Source of the DNA: Pseudanabaena sp. UWO311
GTDB lineage: Bacteria; Cyanobacteriota; Cyanobacteriia; Pseudanabaenales; Pseudanabaenaceae
NCBI RefSeq assembly: GCF_006937785.1
Contig: NZ_SJEE01000002.1
Location: 186,001-250,000, forward strand
Length of the DNA stretch: 64,000 nucleotides
Reading direction: 5' to 3'
The position numbers were made by a program, and so were the translations under genes. This document shows positions 1 to 8,080 of this stretch, piece by piece; position 1 is the stretch's first letter; every line of letters starts with the position of its first letter. Below the pieces are notes generated by a model. That model saw nothing but the letters and a program-made list of their open reading frames with translations, ran no database searches and had not been told where the DNA came from.

Positions 1-1
1 A

Positions 2-394
2 ATCGCAGTGGCAGGAATGGCGATCGCAGCCAGTCGTCATGCAGGTGTATTGCTGGCAGGTGGGACTCAAATGTTAGCGGTATATGCGTTAGCAAGAGCG
101 ATCGCTGCCCATCAAAATCTTGTATGGAATCCTGATGCGATTATTGCAGGCACAACCAGATGGGTTGCTGAAGATCCCACGGGTAATACCGTCGATCTAG
201 CCTTAGCTGTTCAAGATGTGCCTTTACTAGCCACACAGCTAAGTTTTGCCAAGTCTAAGTTTGCACAATTGCGAGCCTATGAACAAGGTTTTGTGAAAGA
301 AGGTGTTGGCGCTGGGGGCGCAGCGATCGCCGCGCATTTATATCAAAATTGGACGCAAGAGAAATTGTTGAATGCGATCGAATCTCAGCTATAG
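2..394 (+). CDS. cobT: CobT-like phosphoribosyltransferase, C-terminal part
   Basis: The frame is open to the left edge, so this is the last 130 or so residues of a longer protein. It resembles the C-terminal part of the cyanobacterial nicotinate-nucleotide:dimethylbenzimidazole phosphoribosyltransferase family, which makes the lower-ligand nucleotide of cobamides: a Gly/Ala-rich segment (ASRHAGVLLAGGTQM), then a segment ending GVGAGGAA. The internal GTG at base 8 is not a credible start because the family is about 350 residues long. cbiD and cobM at 58-60 kb belong to the same overall pathway but are far away. Family assignment is from recalled similarity. Confidence 0.7.
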   Translation: MAVAGMAIAASRHAGVLLAGGTQMLAVYALARAIAAHQNLVWNPDAIIAGTTRWVAEDPTGNTVDLALAVQDVPLLATQLSFAKSKFAQLRAYEQGFVKEGVGAGGAAIAAHLYQNWTQEKLLNAIESQL

Positions 395-451
395 TTTCCA
401 GACTTTACACATTTTGCTTGACAGTCTCTCTATCCCGATAGCCAGCAATCA

Positions 452-667
452 TATAGCTAATGTCATACCAAAACACAAAATGGCGTAGCCATTTTGTGTT
501 TTAAAACCCTTACAGGGTTTGTTTTTTAATTCACAGTGTTGTCACACTTTTGTGAATTGGTATCACATGCCTTAGGACAAATCAAAACCCAAGAATTGGT
601 TGGCAGCGCTCCGCGCTGCCAACCAATTCTTGGGTTTTATGTCCTAGTGCATTTGGCGACAGCTATA
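452..667 (+). repeat. family B palindromic element, copy B1, interrupted by A1
   Basis: Without the A1 insertion this is a roughly 115-bp inverted-repeat element. Its left end TATAGCTAATGTCA is at 452-465; it resumes at 566 with CATGCCTTAGGACAAAT. A long perfect stem follows (AACCCAAGAATTGGTTGG / its complement, 586-638), and the right end is GGCGACAGCTATA. The other copies are at 27953, 40629 and 57599. Confidence 0.7.
466..562 (+). repeat. family A palindromic element, copy A1
   Basis: It starts TACCAAAACAC and ends GTGAATTGGTA, giving inverted ends TACCAA/TTGGTA. Inside are three short hairpins: ACAAAATGG/CCATTTTGT, AACCC/GGGTT and a stem near TTCAC/GTGAA. Three bases, TCA, occur on both sides (463-465 and 563-565), as expected for a target-site duplication. 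The flanks join up to give a family B left end, so A1 appears to have inserted into B1. No transposase is encoded. Confidence 0.75.
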
Positions 668-693
668 AATCACAAATCCCTTAGCTCCTTTTC

Positions 694-2316
694 TCAATTT
701 ACGGAACCTAAAGTCTGCTGAATTAAGAGGTTAAGTTGTCGAAGCTTGATAGGTTTAGACACATAGTCATTAGCACCAGCCGCTAGACATCTTTCACGAT
801 CGCCTTCCATCGCCAGAGCAGTTAGGGCAATGATGGGAGTGTTAATCAAGTTAGGATCGAGGCGAATTTGTCTAGTTGCTTCTAGACCATCGATGCCCGG
901 CATCTGAATATCCATAAGGATGATATCAGGGGAATTTGCCTTCGCCATGCTCACAGCTTCTTCTCCATTTTTGGCGACGATGATACGGTAATTGAGGGCA
1001 GTCAAATAGGAGGTTGTGGTTTGGATATTTGCTTCGTTATCTTCGACGAGTAAAATAAGTGGCGCGATCGCAATTTTAGGATTTTCAGCTAGTGGCAGTG
1101 AATTTGTGACGGTTGGTTCAGATTCTAATGTGCAATAAGGAGAGTGATCATAGGGTAGAGCAACTGTGAAGCAGCTACCTTGTCCAACTTCGCTCTCAGC
1201 TATAACTTGACCACTATGCAGTTCGACAATCTGCTTAACTAGGGCTAGTCCTAAGCCAGTGCCTTCGTACTGACGATTAAGGGCGCTATCGACCTGTATA
1301 AAGGGCTGGAAGAGCATTTGCAAATCTTTAGCGGAGATACCAATGCCCGTATCGACTACTTGAAATAGGATCGTCGGCGAATTCATATCTCTAAGTTGTT
1401 GGGGAATTGTCGCTTCACCTTGCCATGTATCGCCGCTACCGATCGCAACGAGGAGACTTATATTTCCTTCATTGGGAGTAAATTTGACGGAATTTGTGAG
1501 CAGGTTAATCAATACTTGTTTGATGCGACGTTCATCGATATTGATATTGATGTTGTTTATATGGGTCGGAATATGGCTATGGATTTTGATTCTCTTTTGA
1601 AATGCTTGCTGCTTGACGAAGACTAGACTGGAATTACAGAGAGCATTGACTGAGACTGATTCAATATCTAGTTCCATCATCCCTGCTGAGATTTTTGATA
1701 GATCGAGAATGTCGTTAATCAGTGATAGCAAATGTTCGCCGCTTGACTCGACTGTAGAGATCGCCTTTAATTGCGTTTCGTTTAGTGCACCCAAAATCTC
1801 TTCTTTAAGGGATTCTGATAGCCCTAAGATGGCATTTAGTGGCGTGCGGAGTTCGTGGCTCATGTTAGCGAGAAATTCGTCCTTGAGCTTGGTGGCGCGG
1901 AGCAGTTCATCGTTAATATATTTTAGTTGGGCTTCAGCTTGTTTGCGATCGCTTAGATCGGTATGTGTACCCATCATTCGTAAGGCATGACCATTGACAT
2001 CCCACTCAAACACTTTGCCACGGGCTAAGATCCATTTATAGCTACCATCTTTACATCGTAATCGATGCTCGTTTTCGTAAAAGAGAGTTTCCCTATTGAG
2101 GCATTTGTTGATATCCGCGTAGGATTGGGCGATATCGTCGGGGTGGACGAGATTTTCCCATGACTCAAATCTATTCTCAATTTCATCATCTGCATATCCC
2201 AGCAAGGCTTTCCATTGCTGGGAGAAGAAGACCTCATTGGTTTGAGCATTCCAGTCCCAAATGCCATCACCAACGCTTTCTAAGGCAAATTGCCAACGTT
2301 GATCGCTTGCTCTCAA
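694..2316 (-). CDS. hybrid histidine kinase, C-terminal part (PAS-HisKA-HATPase-REC), frameshifted from its N-terminal part
   Basis: The order is a PAS domain (about residues 5-125, with PAC ending DLSDRKQAE), HisKA with phospho-acceptor His154 in SHELRTPLNAI, HATPase_c with DTGIGI and GTGLGLALVK, then a receiver with DIILMDIQMPG. The only upstream start is a TTG in the middle of a sequence that reads as PAS linker (VLRASDQRW). No ribosome site is evident. The natural reading is that this is the downstream half of the protein encoded at 2267-4627, displaced by one base at an A6 run. As a unit it would be a hybrid sensor kinase that autophosphorylates and relays to its own receiver. Confidence 0.85.
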   Translation of the reverse strand: MRASDQRWQFALESVGDGIWDWNAQTNEVFFSQQWKALLGYADDEIENRFESWENLVHPDDIAQSYADINKCLNRETLFYENEHRLRCKDGSYKWILARGKVFEWDVNGHALRMMGTHTDLSDRKQAEAQLKYINDELLRATKLKDEFLANMSHELRTPLNAILGLSESLKEEILGALNETQLKAISTVESSGEHLLSLINDILDLSKISAGMMELDIESVSVNALCNSSLVFVKQQAFQKRIKIHSHIPTHINNININIDERRIKQVLINLLTNSVKFTPNEGNISLLVAIGSGDTWQGEATIPQQLRDMNSPTILFQVVDTGIGISAKDLQMLFQPFIQVDSALNRQYEGTGLGLALVKQIVELHSGQVIAESEVGQGSCFTVALPYDHSPYCTLESEPTVTNSLPLAENPKIAIAPLILLVEDNEANIQTTTSYLTALNYRIIVAKNGEEAVSMAKANSPDIILMDIQMPGIDGLEATRQIRLDPNLINTPIIALTALAMEGDRERCLAAGANDYVSKPIKLRQLNLLIQQTLGSVN

Positions 2317-4627
2317 GACTGCTTCGGCATTTTTTGCGATCGCTAATATCGGTTAACGATCCGATGTAGCCAGTGACTTCCCCGCTATCATTGAATTCTT
2401 TGACGAGTTGAGAAAAATACCAGTTAATAGTGCCATCTGGGCGAAGATGTCTGCCTTCCCCAGTCATCATAAGTTGTCGGGATGAAGGCGAGAAGAACTC
2501 ATGTTCTGTCAAGCCTCTAATCATATCTCGATCATCGGGATGCACTGCGTCGAGCCATCCTTTCCCCATTGCTGATGCGGCGGATCTTCCTGTCATTTCG
2601 CTCCAACGTTCGTTGACGTAGATACAGTTTAATGGGCAAAGATCGAAGCGAGTAATGGCAACAGGAGAAGTAGAGACCAATGTTGAGAAAAGGCGTTCGC
2701 TTTCTTTTAAGGCTTTTTCAGCTTGTTTGCGATCGCTAATATTGTCAGAGCAACCAATTAAGCGAATGGGATTTCCCATTTCATCCCGAACGAGCGAAAG
2801 ACGCAAGCCTATATAAATTATTTTTCCTGATTTTGTCCGATTCCGTAACTCAACTTCATGAGTTCCATTTTCTAATAGCGGTCTAAAGACTGCGGATATC
2901 ATAAGAGACAAATCTTCATTTAGATAAAGCATACTAACGTTCTGCCCGATCGCCTCATCAGACTTGTATTCATAGAGTCTCTCCGCCCCAAAGTTCCAAG
3001 TTTGGATTGTGCCATCAATCGTTGTAGAAATTACTGCATCATGAATCTGCTCCAGCATTTGCGATTGCAGTTGTATTTCTTGAGTGCGTTCTGTAACTTT
3101 TACTTCTAGGGATTGATTGAGTTGTATCAGTTCTTGTTCAGCGCGTTTGCGATCGCTGATATTGCGAATCATCCAGAATAGTTGAGGCTTATTATTACCA
3201 AGATTGCTATTTTGGATGACGCTAATTTCGGCAGGAAAAAGATCGCCATGATAGTTTCTCAGCGTAATTTCCCAAGTTGTTTTTGCATTGCTTGAAGGTG
3301 ACTGACTATTGAGTTGGCTATAGAAAAAATCTCTGTTTTCAGAGGCAACAAACATCACCAGTGGCTTTCCTAAAATAAACTCACGACTAATTGCTAGCAA
3401 TTCTAAAATAACTTGATTTACTTCTGATATCCTGCTCGATAAGTCTGTCACCAGATAACCATCAGGCGCAAAGTCAAATAAATTTTGGTAGCGATACTGT
3501 TCGTATTCCAGTAGTCGATTTTGCAAAACCTGTTCTTCAGTAGTGACCCGCAATTCCTCTAAAGTACATTCCAAGTCTGCTGCTGTAATTTCTAACAAGT
3601 TATTACGGGTTTCTAACTCTGCTTGCTGCTCTAGGAATAAAGCCTCAACTCGTTTGCGTTCTGCCAACTCATTTTGAATTTGTTGATAGGCGATCGCTTG
3701 TTTAATAGAAATCGCTAGCTGCACCGCTAGCTGTTGAATTAGCTGAACATCTGACTCTAGCCAAATCCTTGGAGCCGCGCATTGATGCAAAATTAGCAAA
3801 CCCCATAAAATGCGTTTGTTAGCATTTGGTAACAGGATCGGCACTACCAGATTGGCGCGTACTTGAAATCTTTCGAGCAGTTTAATATGGCAAGCTGTCA
3901 AATTAGCTGCATAAATATCATTCGCGACGAAAATCCTCCCCTCGCAATATGCACCACCAAGATTTTCTAGAAAGCAAGTATCTTGAACTTGCATATCTAA
4001 GCAAGGCTGCCAAGGTGAGACAATATCTTCGGCAACAATTTTGCCACTCATATCTGCTGGGTTGAACTTATAAATAGTGGCGCGATCGGCATCTATAAAT
4101 TGACGGACTTCTTTAACAATTGCATTCGAGATATCGTCTAAATTCGTAAATTCGCGAATCCGCAGTGCGATTTCGGAAATTAATATTTGCTGTTGTTGCG
4201 ATCGCAAAAGTTGACGACTTAGCGCAGTTTCTCGCAGCACGCGATTAACCGTAGTAGTGAGTGATTTTGCCGTGATATCCCCTTTCAGCAAGTAGTCAGC
4301 CGCCCCCAATTTCATAGCACTTACAGCCGTTTTTTCATTTCCCTGCCCCGTCAACATAATCACAGGAACTCGATCTTCTGCATGATCGATATTGATTGCT
4401 TCTAGAAATTCCAGCCCATTGCCATCGGGCAAACTCAGATCGAGCAACACAATGTCAAGCGAATGCGATCGCCACAGTTCTAAACCTTCTGCTAGGGTTG
4501 CCGCTTCGATAATGCGATAAGTTATCTCTGAGTCTGATTGCAAATAACGCGAGTAAGTTTCGCGATCGGTCTCAGCGTCATCGACTATCAACAGGGTTAT
4601 AGCAGTCTGCAAGAGTTGATCAGTCAT
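2267..4627 (-). CDS. receiver + DXCF-type cyanobacteriochrome GAF + PAS repeats, N-terminal part of a hybrid kinase
   Basis: Residues 10-130 are a receiver with D16/D17, phospho-acceptor Asp63 (LLDLSLPDGNG) and Lys115. Residues about 150-310 are a GAF domain with the cyanobacteriochrome hallmarks: DTCF with Cys218, and ACH with Cys246 followed by LLERFQVRANLVVPIL and LWGLLILHQCAAPR. The 28-residue spacing between the two cysteines is the one I recall for TePixJ, so a phycocyanobilin or phycoviolobilin chromophore is expected. Coiled coil and three PAS domains follow (about 370-490, 520-640 and 645-765). After DISDRKK the frame turns to nonsense and stops, while the neighbouring frame continues with PAS-kinase sequence. 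It faces sigF across 319 bases. Confidence 0.88.
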   Translation of the reverse strand: MTDQLLQTAITLLIVDDAETDRETYSRYLQSDSEITYRIIEAATLAEGLELWRSHSLDIVLLDLSLPDGNGLEFLEAINIDHAEDRVPVIMLTGQGNEKTAVSAMKLGAADYLLKGDITAKSLTTTVNRVLRETALSRQLLRSQQQQILISEIALRIREFTNLDDISNAIVKEVRQFIDADRATIYKFNPADMSGKIVAEDIVSPWQPCLDMQVQDTCFLENLGGAYCEGRIFVANDIYAANLTACHIKLLERFQVRANLVVPILLPNANKRILWGLLILHQCAAPRIWLESDVQLIQQLAVQLAISIKQAIAYQQIQNELAERKRVEALFLEQQAELETRNNLLEITAADLECTLEELRVTTEEQVLQNRLLEYEQYRYQNLFDFAPDGYLVTDLSSRISEVNQVILELLAISREFILGKPLVMFVASENRDFFYSQLNSQSPSSNAKTTWEITLRNYHGDLFPAEISVIQNSNLGNNKPQLFWMIRNISDRKRAEQELIQLNQSLEVKVTERTQEIQLQSQMLEQIHDAVISTTIDGTIQTWNFGAERLYEYKSDEAIGQNVSMLYLNEDLSLMISAVFRPLLENGTHEVELRNRTKSGKIIYIGLRLSLVRDEMGNPIRLIGCSDNISDRKQAEKALKESERLFSTLVSTSPVAITRFDLCPLNCIYVNERWSEMTGRSAASAMGKGWLDAVHPDDRDMIRGLTEHEFFSPSSRQLMMTGEGRHLRPDGTINWYFSQLVKEFNDSGEVTGYIGSLTDISDRKKCRSSLESKRSTLAICLRKRW
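2330..2335 (-). other. frameshift point, A6 run
   Basis: On the minus strand the codons CGC AAA AAA TGC read into nonsense. Dropping one A gives DRK-N-AEAVLRASDQRW, the usual PAC-to-PAS linker, and joins the two kinase frames. Candidate causes are a one-base insertion, a sequencing error, transcriptional slippage on A6, or a programmed +1 shift. The sequence alone cannot tell these apart. Confidence 0.85.
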
Positions 4628-4946
4628 TTATAGTATTTATACTTATTGTATTTAACGTTGACTTATCTTTTAAAATTATCCCATAAAAATTTTTGCTCAA
4701 TAGGTGATACCAAAACCCTTTTATTAAAGTAGCTGTGGCTTATTTCAAAAAAGGGATTGCACAACTTTCCCTCTTTAATTGGTAACACCTAACAACTTGT
4801 TAGGTGTTGGCTATTTTTTACCCTTAAAAATCCCTAACAGCTTGCAAGGTGACCGATCGCCCCTGTAACAACTAATCTAAATACATCAAACAAGTAGCTT
4901 TTTTAAATGACTTGATCAATGGGCTTGATTAGTTCAGGGCAAAACT
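4628..4946. other. divergent gap between photoreceptor kinase and sigF
   Basis: Holds a TACCAA...TTGGTA pair at 4708-4784 that may be a decayed family A-like element, without a matching flank duplication. A plus-strand terminator-like hairpin follows at 4784-4820. No short open frame looks like a gene. Confidence 0.5.
4784..4820 (+). terminator. intrinsic terminator or attenuator upstream of sigF
   Basis: Stem AACACCTAACA/TGTTAGGTGTT with a short loop, followed by GGCTATTTTTT. It lies about 130 bases before the sigF start in a divergent gap. It would therefore end a short unannotated plus-strand transcript or attenuate sigF. Confidence 0.5.
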
Positions 4947-5786
4947 ATGACCACCGTAACATTCGCCGTCAAATCCAATATTTCTGAGCACTCTGGCAAC
5001 ACCTATACTCACAAAGTCCGTGAGTTTTCGGCTGAAGACAAAACCACAACCCTCGAACTACTCAAGCAATATCGCAAAGCACCATCAACATATCTACGCG
5101 ATCGCCTTGTGCGTTTAAATATCGGTCTCGTCAAAAAAGAAGTACATTTTTGGGCAGATCGTAATTCTGAGCTATACGATGATTTATTGCAAGTGGGGGC
5201 ACTTGGTCTAATCGGAGCCGTTGATCGCTTTGAGCTAAATCGTGGTTATGCATTTAGTTCTTTTGCTGTCCGCTACATTCGCGGTGAGATTCAACATTAT
5301 TTACGTGATAAAAGTTCGTCAGTCCGCATCCCTCGCCGTTGGATGGATTTGCAACAGCAATCAGTGCGGGTGATGCAAAAGTTACGCAATACTTTGCAAA
5401 GAGAGCCTTCGGTGCAAGAGGTTGCAAATGCCCTCGGAGTGACACTTGTCGAATGGCAAGAAGCGAAACTTGCCTGTCAAAATCGCGCTCCCTTAAGTCT
5501 TGATGCACCTATTCGTTCTGAAGAAGAAGATGCTGCTTCCATTGGAGATTTAGTTGCTGATCCTAAAAGCAATATGCAATTACAGCAAGATGAGAAGTTC
5601 CGTCTACAACAGGCTTTAGCAGTTCTAGAACAACGCACTAGAGAAATCGTGGAGTTTGTGTTTATTGAAGATCTACCTCAAAGAGAAGTCGCTAAAATGC
5701 TAGGGGTGAGCGCAGTGACAATTTCTCGCCAACTCAAAAAAGGCTTGTCAACTTTACGTTGTGTATTAGAAGCTGAAGCTTGCTAA
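4947..5786 (+). CDS. sigF: group 3 RNA polymerase sigma factor SigF
   Basis: 279 residues with sigma70 regions 2, 3 and 4. Region 2 is DDLLQVGALGLIGAVDRFELNRGYAFSSFAVRYIRGEIQHYLRD (about 85-130, given here only as a description of its span), region 3 starts PRRWMDLQQQ, and the region 4 helix-turn-helix reads PQREVAKMLGVSAVTISRQ (about 235-255). It has no region 1. The pattern matches cyanobacterial SigF, which in Synechocystis drives pilus and motility genes. It is divergent from a photoreceptor kinase, which fits a light and motility link, but that is inference. An ATG start gives the expected length. Confidence 0.88.
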   Translation: MTTVTFAVKSNISEHSGNTYTHKVREFSAEDKTTTLELLKQYRKAPSTYLRDRLVRLNIGLVKKEVHFWADRNSELYDDLLQVGALGLIGAVDRFELNRGYAFSSFAVRYIRGEIQHYLRDKSSSVRIPRRWMDLQQQSVRVMQKLRNTLQREPSVQEVANALGVTLVEWQEAKLACQNRAPLSLDAPIRSEEEDAASIGDLVADPKSNMQLQQDEKFRLQQALAVLEQRTREIVEFVFIEDLPQREVAKMLGVSAVTISRQLKKGLSTLRCVLEAEAC

Positions 5787-5815
5787 TATTTGATTCTCCA
5801 ATTCAATATGGGGCG

Positions 5816-5886
5816 TAGGGGCAGAGCATTCCCGCAGAGATTTATGCATTTATCAGGTCACCCGAATTCGGGAATGCTCTGCCCTA
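5816..5886. repeat. inverted repeat with 18-19 bp arms
   Basis: Arm 5816-5834 (TAGGGGCAGAGCATTCCCG) pairs with 5869-5886 apart from one base, around a loop of about 34 bases that itself contains CCCGAATTCGGG. The TAGGGGCA/TGCCCCTA edge is shared with the palindrome at 6131. I recall GTAGGGGC...GCCCCTAC palindromes as frequent in cyanobacterial genomes. Confidence 0.6.
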
Positions 5887-5911
5887 AACTCAAAGCGCAG
5901 GGACAATTTAT

Positions 5912-6012
5912 TCCAAAACACAAAATGGCGTATCCATTTTGTGTTTTTAAAACCCTTACAGGGTTTGGTTTTTAATTCACGAAAGTGTGGCTACACTTTC
6001 GTGAATTGGTAT
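5912..6012 (+). repeat. family A palindromic element, copy A2
   Basis: Starts TTCCAAAACAC and ends GTGAATTGGTA, with the same three internal hairpins as A1. TTA is found on both sides, which fits a 3-bp target duplication. Confidence 0.75.
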
Positions 6013-6130
6013 TATTGATGAAAGCGGAGAGGGTTAAGCATTTGCGAATTGAGATTTTGGTGACGAGTTGATCAATTGTGGCGCAAATGCTTAACCCCTA
6101 CGGCGGGATGCGGTGGTATGTGCAATATCA

Positions 6131-6176
6131 ATTAAACACGTAGGGGCAATTCATGAATTGCCCCTACGTGTTTAAT
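6131..6176. terminator. 46-bp perfect palindrome at the end of the mutase gene
   Basis: Arms run from ATTAAACACGTAGGGGC to the complement, centred on TTCATGAA, with no unpaired loop. It includes the stop codon of the minus-strand mutase gene. It is probably a terminator, or a mobile palindrome of the GTAGGGGC class. Confidence 0.6.
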
Positions 6177-7650
6177 TGAATTGTTCTGCCCAATTGGAAA
6201 TCCAGTTGAGAGTTTTATGTACAAGTTCATGCGTTGATGCTTCGCAATAGAGTCGTAGCAATGGCTCAGTGCCGCTAAAACGAATTAAAAGCCAACTGCC
6301 ATCTGCTAATCGGAACTTAAAGCCATCAGGAGCTTTAGCATCAATTACTTTTCGTCCCGCGATTTCGGTCAGTGAGAATTGCTGAAGAGTAGAGACTAGC
6401 TTCTCACGCGCTGCCATGCCAGATAGCTTTTTGTCAATGCGATCGTAATGGGAAACAAAATTAGTTTGCTTTTGCAAATCGCTGTACAGAACGCTCAAAT
6501 CTTTGTCTGATTGTGCGATCGCTTCTAGTACATACAAAGCCGAAAGCAAAGCATCCCGCTCAGGAATATGATTGCCATAGCCGATGCCACCTGACTCTTC
6601 GCCACCCAATAAGCAAGGAATTCCTGAAAGCATTCTTTCGGCAATATACTTGTAGCCAACAGGAGTTTCGTAAACGGGCAGATCGAAAAGAGCGGCGACT
6701 TTGGGCATTAAGTCAGAGCCACTGATTGTTTTAATCAGTTCTCCTTTAAATCCGCGATGCTTAGCAAGATGTTCTAGCAAGATCGGAATCAGGATTTGAG
6801 AACTCAGAAAATTACCTTCGCTATCCACCGACGCAATGCGATCGGCATCACCATCAAACACAAATCCTACTAGAGTTTTTTCGGGATGGTCATGATGATA
6901 GGTTTTGACTTGACGAAATAGCTCGGCAATATAGCGGGGAAGTGGTTCAGGTGCACCACCACCAAAGAGAGGATCAGTATTGCTGTTGATTTCAATAAGA
7001 CTGGCTTGGGTTGTGGATGGCAATTCTAAAACTTTCGCCAAACCTCCTGCGGCGGTTCCATGCATCACGTCTGCAAAGATGGTTAACTTTCCCATTGCGA
7101 TCGCCTCTTTGATCGCTTCGATATTCACCTTGCCGCGCAAAGCTTGGCAGTAACTTGCCCATGCATCAAAAGTTTCGATTTTGCCTTTTTGGGGACTTTC
7201 GTAGACAAAATCGCCACGGTCTAAAATTTCTTCAACTTTTGCAGTCACATCTTGCGATACTGAGCCACCAAATGCACCTTTAATTTTTAATCCCGAATAG
7301 TTGGCGGGGTTATGGCTAGCGGTAATTACCAATGCGCCCAAAGCTTTGCGATCATATGCAGCCCAACTAAATGCAGGTGTTGGTGCAAATTCTTCGGCAA
7401 GTAAGACATCAAATCCGATCGCGGCAACGGCTTCGGCGGTGCGTTTGGCGAAAGCATCGGACATGAAACGGCGATCGTATCCAACAATAATTGTGTTGCT
7501 GCCAGATTCACCAAAGGTTTCGCGAAGTATATGTGCTGCGATCGGCGCAACTGCTGCTAATCGATCAAATGTAAAGTCATCGGCAATGATGCCTCTCCAG
7601 CCGTCAGTCCCAAAGCGTATGGGGGGATGCAATGTGAATTTGCCGTGCAT
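6172..7650 (-). CDS. phosphoglucomutase/phosphomannomutase family protein
   Basis: 492 residues of the alpha-D-phosphohexomutase superfamily, which interconverts hexose 1- and 6-phosphates. All four signature loops are present: the phosphoserine loop ITASHNP (about residue 110), the metal-binding DGDADR (about 275), the sugar-binding GEESGG (about 350) and the phosphate-binding RFSGTEPLLR near the C-terminus. The N-terminal FGTDGWRG is the usual family start. The substrate, glucose or mannose phosphate, cannot be decided from sequence. ATG start; divergent from the small gene at 7838. Confidence 0.88.
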   Translation of the reverse strand: MHGKFTLHPPIRFGTDGWRGIIADDFTFDRLAAVAPIAAHILRETFGESGSNTIIVGYDRRFMSDAFAKRTAEAVAAIGFDVLLAEEFAPTPAFSWAAYDRKALGALVITASHNPANYSGLKIKGAFGGSVSQDVTAKVEEILDRGDFVYESPQKGKIETFDAWASYCQALRGKVNIEAIKEAIAMGKLTIFADVMHGTAAGGLAKVLELPSTTQASLIEINSNTDPLFGGGAPEPLPRYIAELFRQVKTYHHDHPEKTLVGFVFDGDADRIASVDSEGNFLSSQILIPILLEHLAKHRGFKGELIKTISGSDLMPKVAALFDLPVYETPVGYKYIAERMLSGIPCLLGGEESGGIGYGNHIPERDALLSALYVLEAIAQSDKDLSVLYSDLQKQTNFVSHYDRIDKKLSGMAAREKLVSTLQQFSLTEIAGRKVIDAKAPDGFKFRLADGSWLLIRFSGTEPLLRLYCEASTHELVHKTLNWISNWAEQFN

Positions 7651-7755
7651 AAGCCTTTTAAAATTTCTTTTAGGTAAAGTTTATCCTGAATTCTTGTCAT
7701 CTAGAGCAACTGTGCCATTTTTACTTCAGTGCAAAGCGCTGTAAAATAGCTAAGG

Positions 7756-7800
7756 AACCAGTTTTTTGTGATGTGGCGAAGCCGCGCCATAAAAAACTAA
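7756..7800. repeat. imperfect palindrome in a divergent gap
   Basis: Arms GTTTTTTGTGATGTGGC and GCGCCATAAAAAAC around GAAGCC. It sits between two divergent genes, so a terminator role is not obvious. Confidence 0.45.
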
Positions 7801-7837
7801 ATGGCACAAGCCTAAATAACTTACTAAAACCATAGAT

Positions 7838-8023
7838 ATGTCTACTCCTGAAGCTTTAAAAGAAAGATTTGTGGCGATCGCAAGCAAGCGTGAATTATTG
7901 GTGCAGTTGTCTCTCAAAGATAATTTGGGTAGCTTGAGCATAGATGTAATCCAAGCCCTAGAAGAGCTTGATGATTTGCTAATTGAAATCAGAAAAGTCT
8001 TTCCTGATTGGCAGCAGAATTAA
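7838..8023 (+). CDS. small conserved-looking protein, unknown function
   Basis: 61 residues, rich in Leu, Glu and Lys and predicted mostly helical (KERFVAIASKRELLVQL, then VIQALEELDDLLIEIRKVF). No motif is recognised. ATG start, and a palindromic terminator immediately follows, which supports it being a real transcription unit. It is separated from the hydrolase gene by 57 bases. Function unknown. Confidence 0.55.
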   Translation: MSTPEALKERFVAIASKRELLVQLSLKDNLGSLSIDVIQALEELDDLLIEIRKVFPDWQQN

Positions 8024-8027
8024 TAAC

Positions 8028-8060
8028 ATTTAGTAGCGCGGCTTCGCCGTGCTACTAAAT
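8028..8060. terminator. palindromic terminator
   Basis: ATTTAGTAGC...GCTACTAAAT stem with the core GCGGCTTCGCCG, between the small gene and the hydrolase gene. Confidence 0.6.
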
Positions 8061-8080
8061 ATTTCTCCTAGAATATCTTG

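Larger units (their letters stand above)
395..693. other. gene-less gap filled by nested repeats
   Basis: This 299-base gap holds a family A element (466-562) inserted in a family B element (452-667), described separately. No credible gene is seen; the short frame at 536-721 runs through the palindrome. Confidence 0.8.
5787..6171. other. gene-less gap with three repeat structures
   Basis: Holds an inverted repeat at 5816-5886, family A copy A2 at 5912-6012, and a perfect palindrome at 6131-6176 overlapping the end of the mutase gene. No gene seen. Confidence 0.8.

Noticed and set aside
536-721. Open frame of 61 codons in the first gap
   Set aside because: It runs through the A1/B1 palindromes, whose sequence recurs in other gaps in other frames.
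694-2316. Second kinase frame as an independent gene
   Set aside because: Its only start is a TTG in the middle of a PAC-PAS linker, and the upstream frame supplies exactly the missing N-terminal part.
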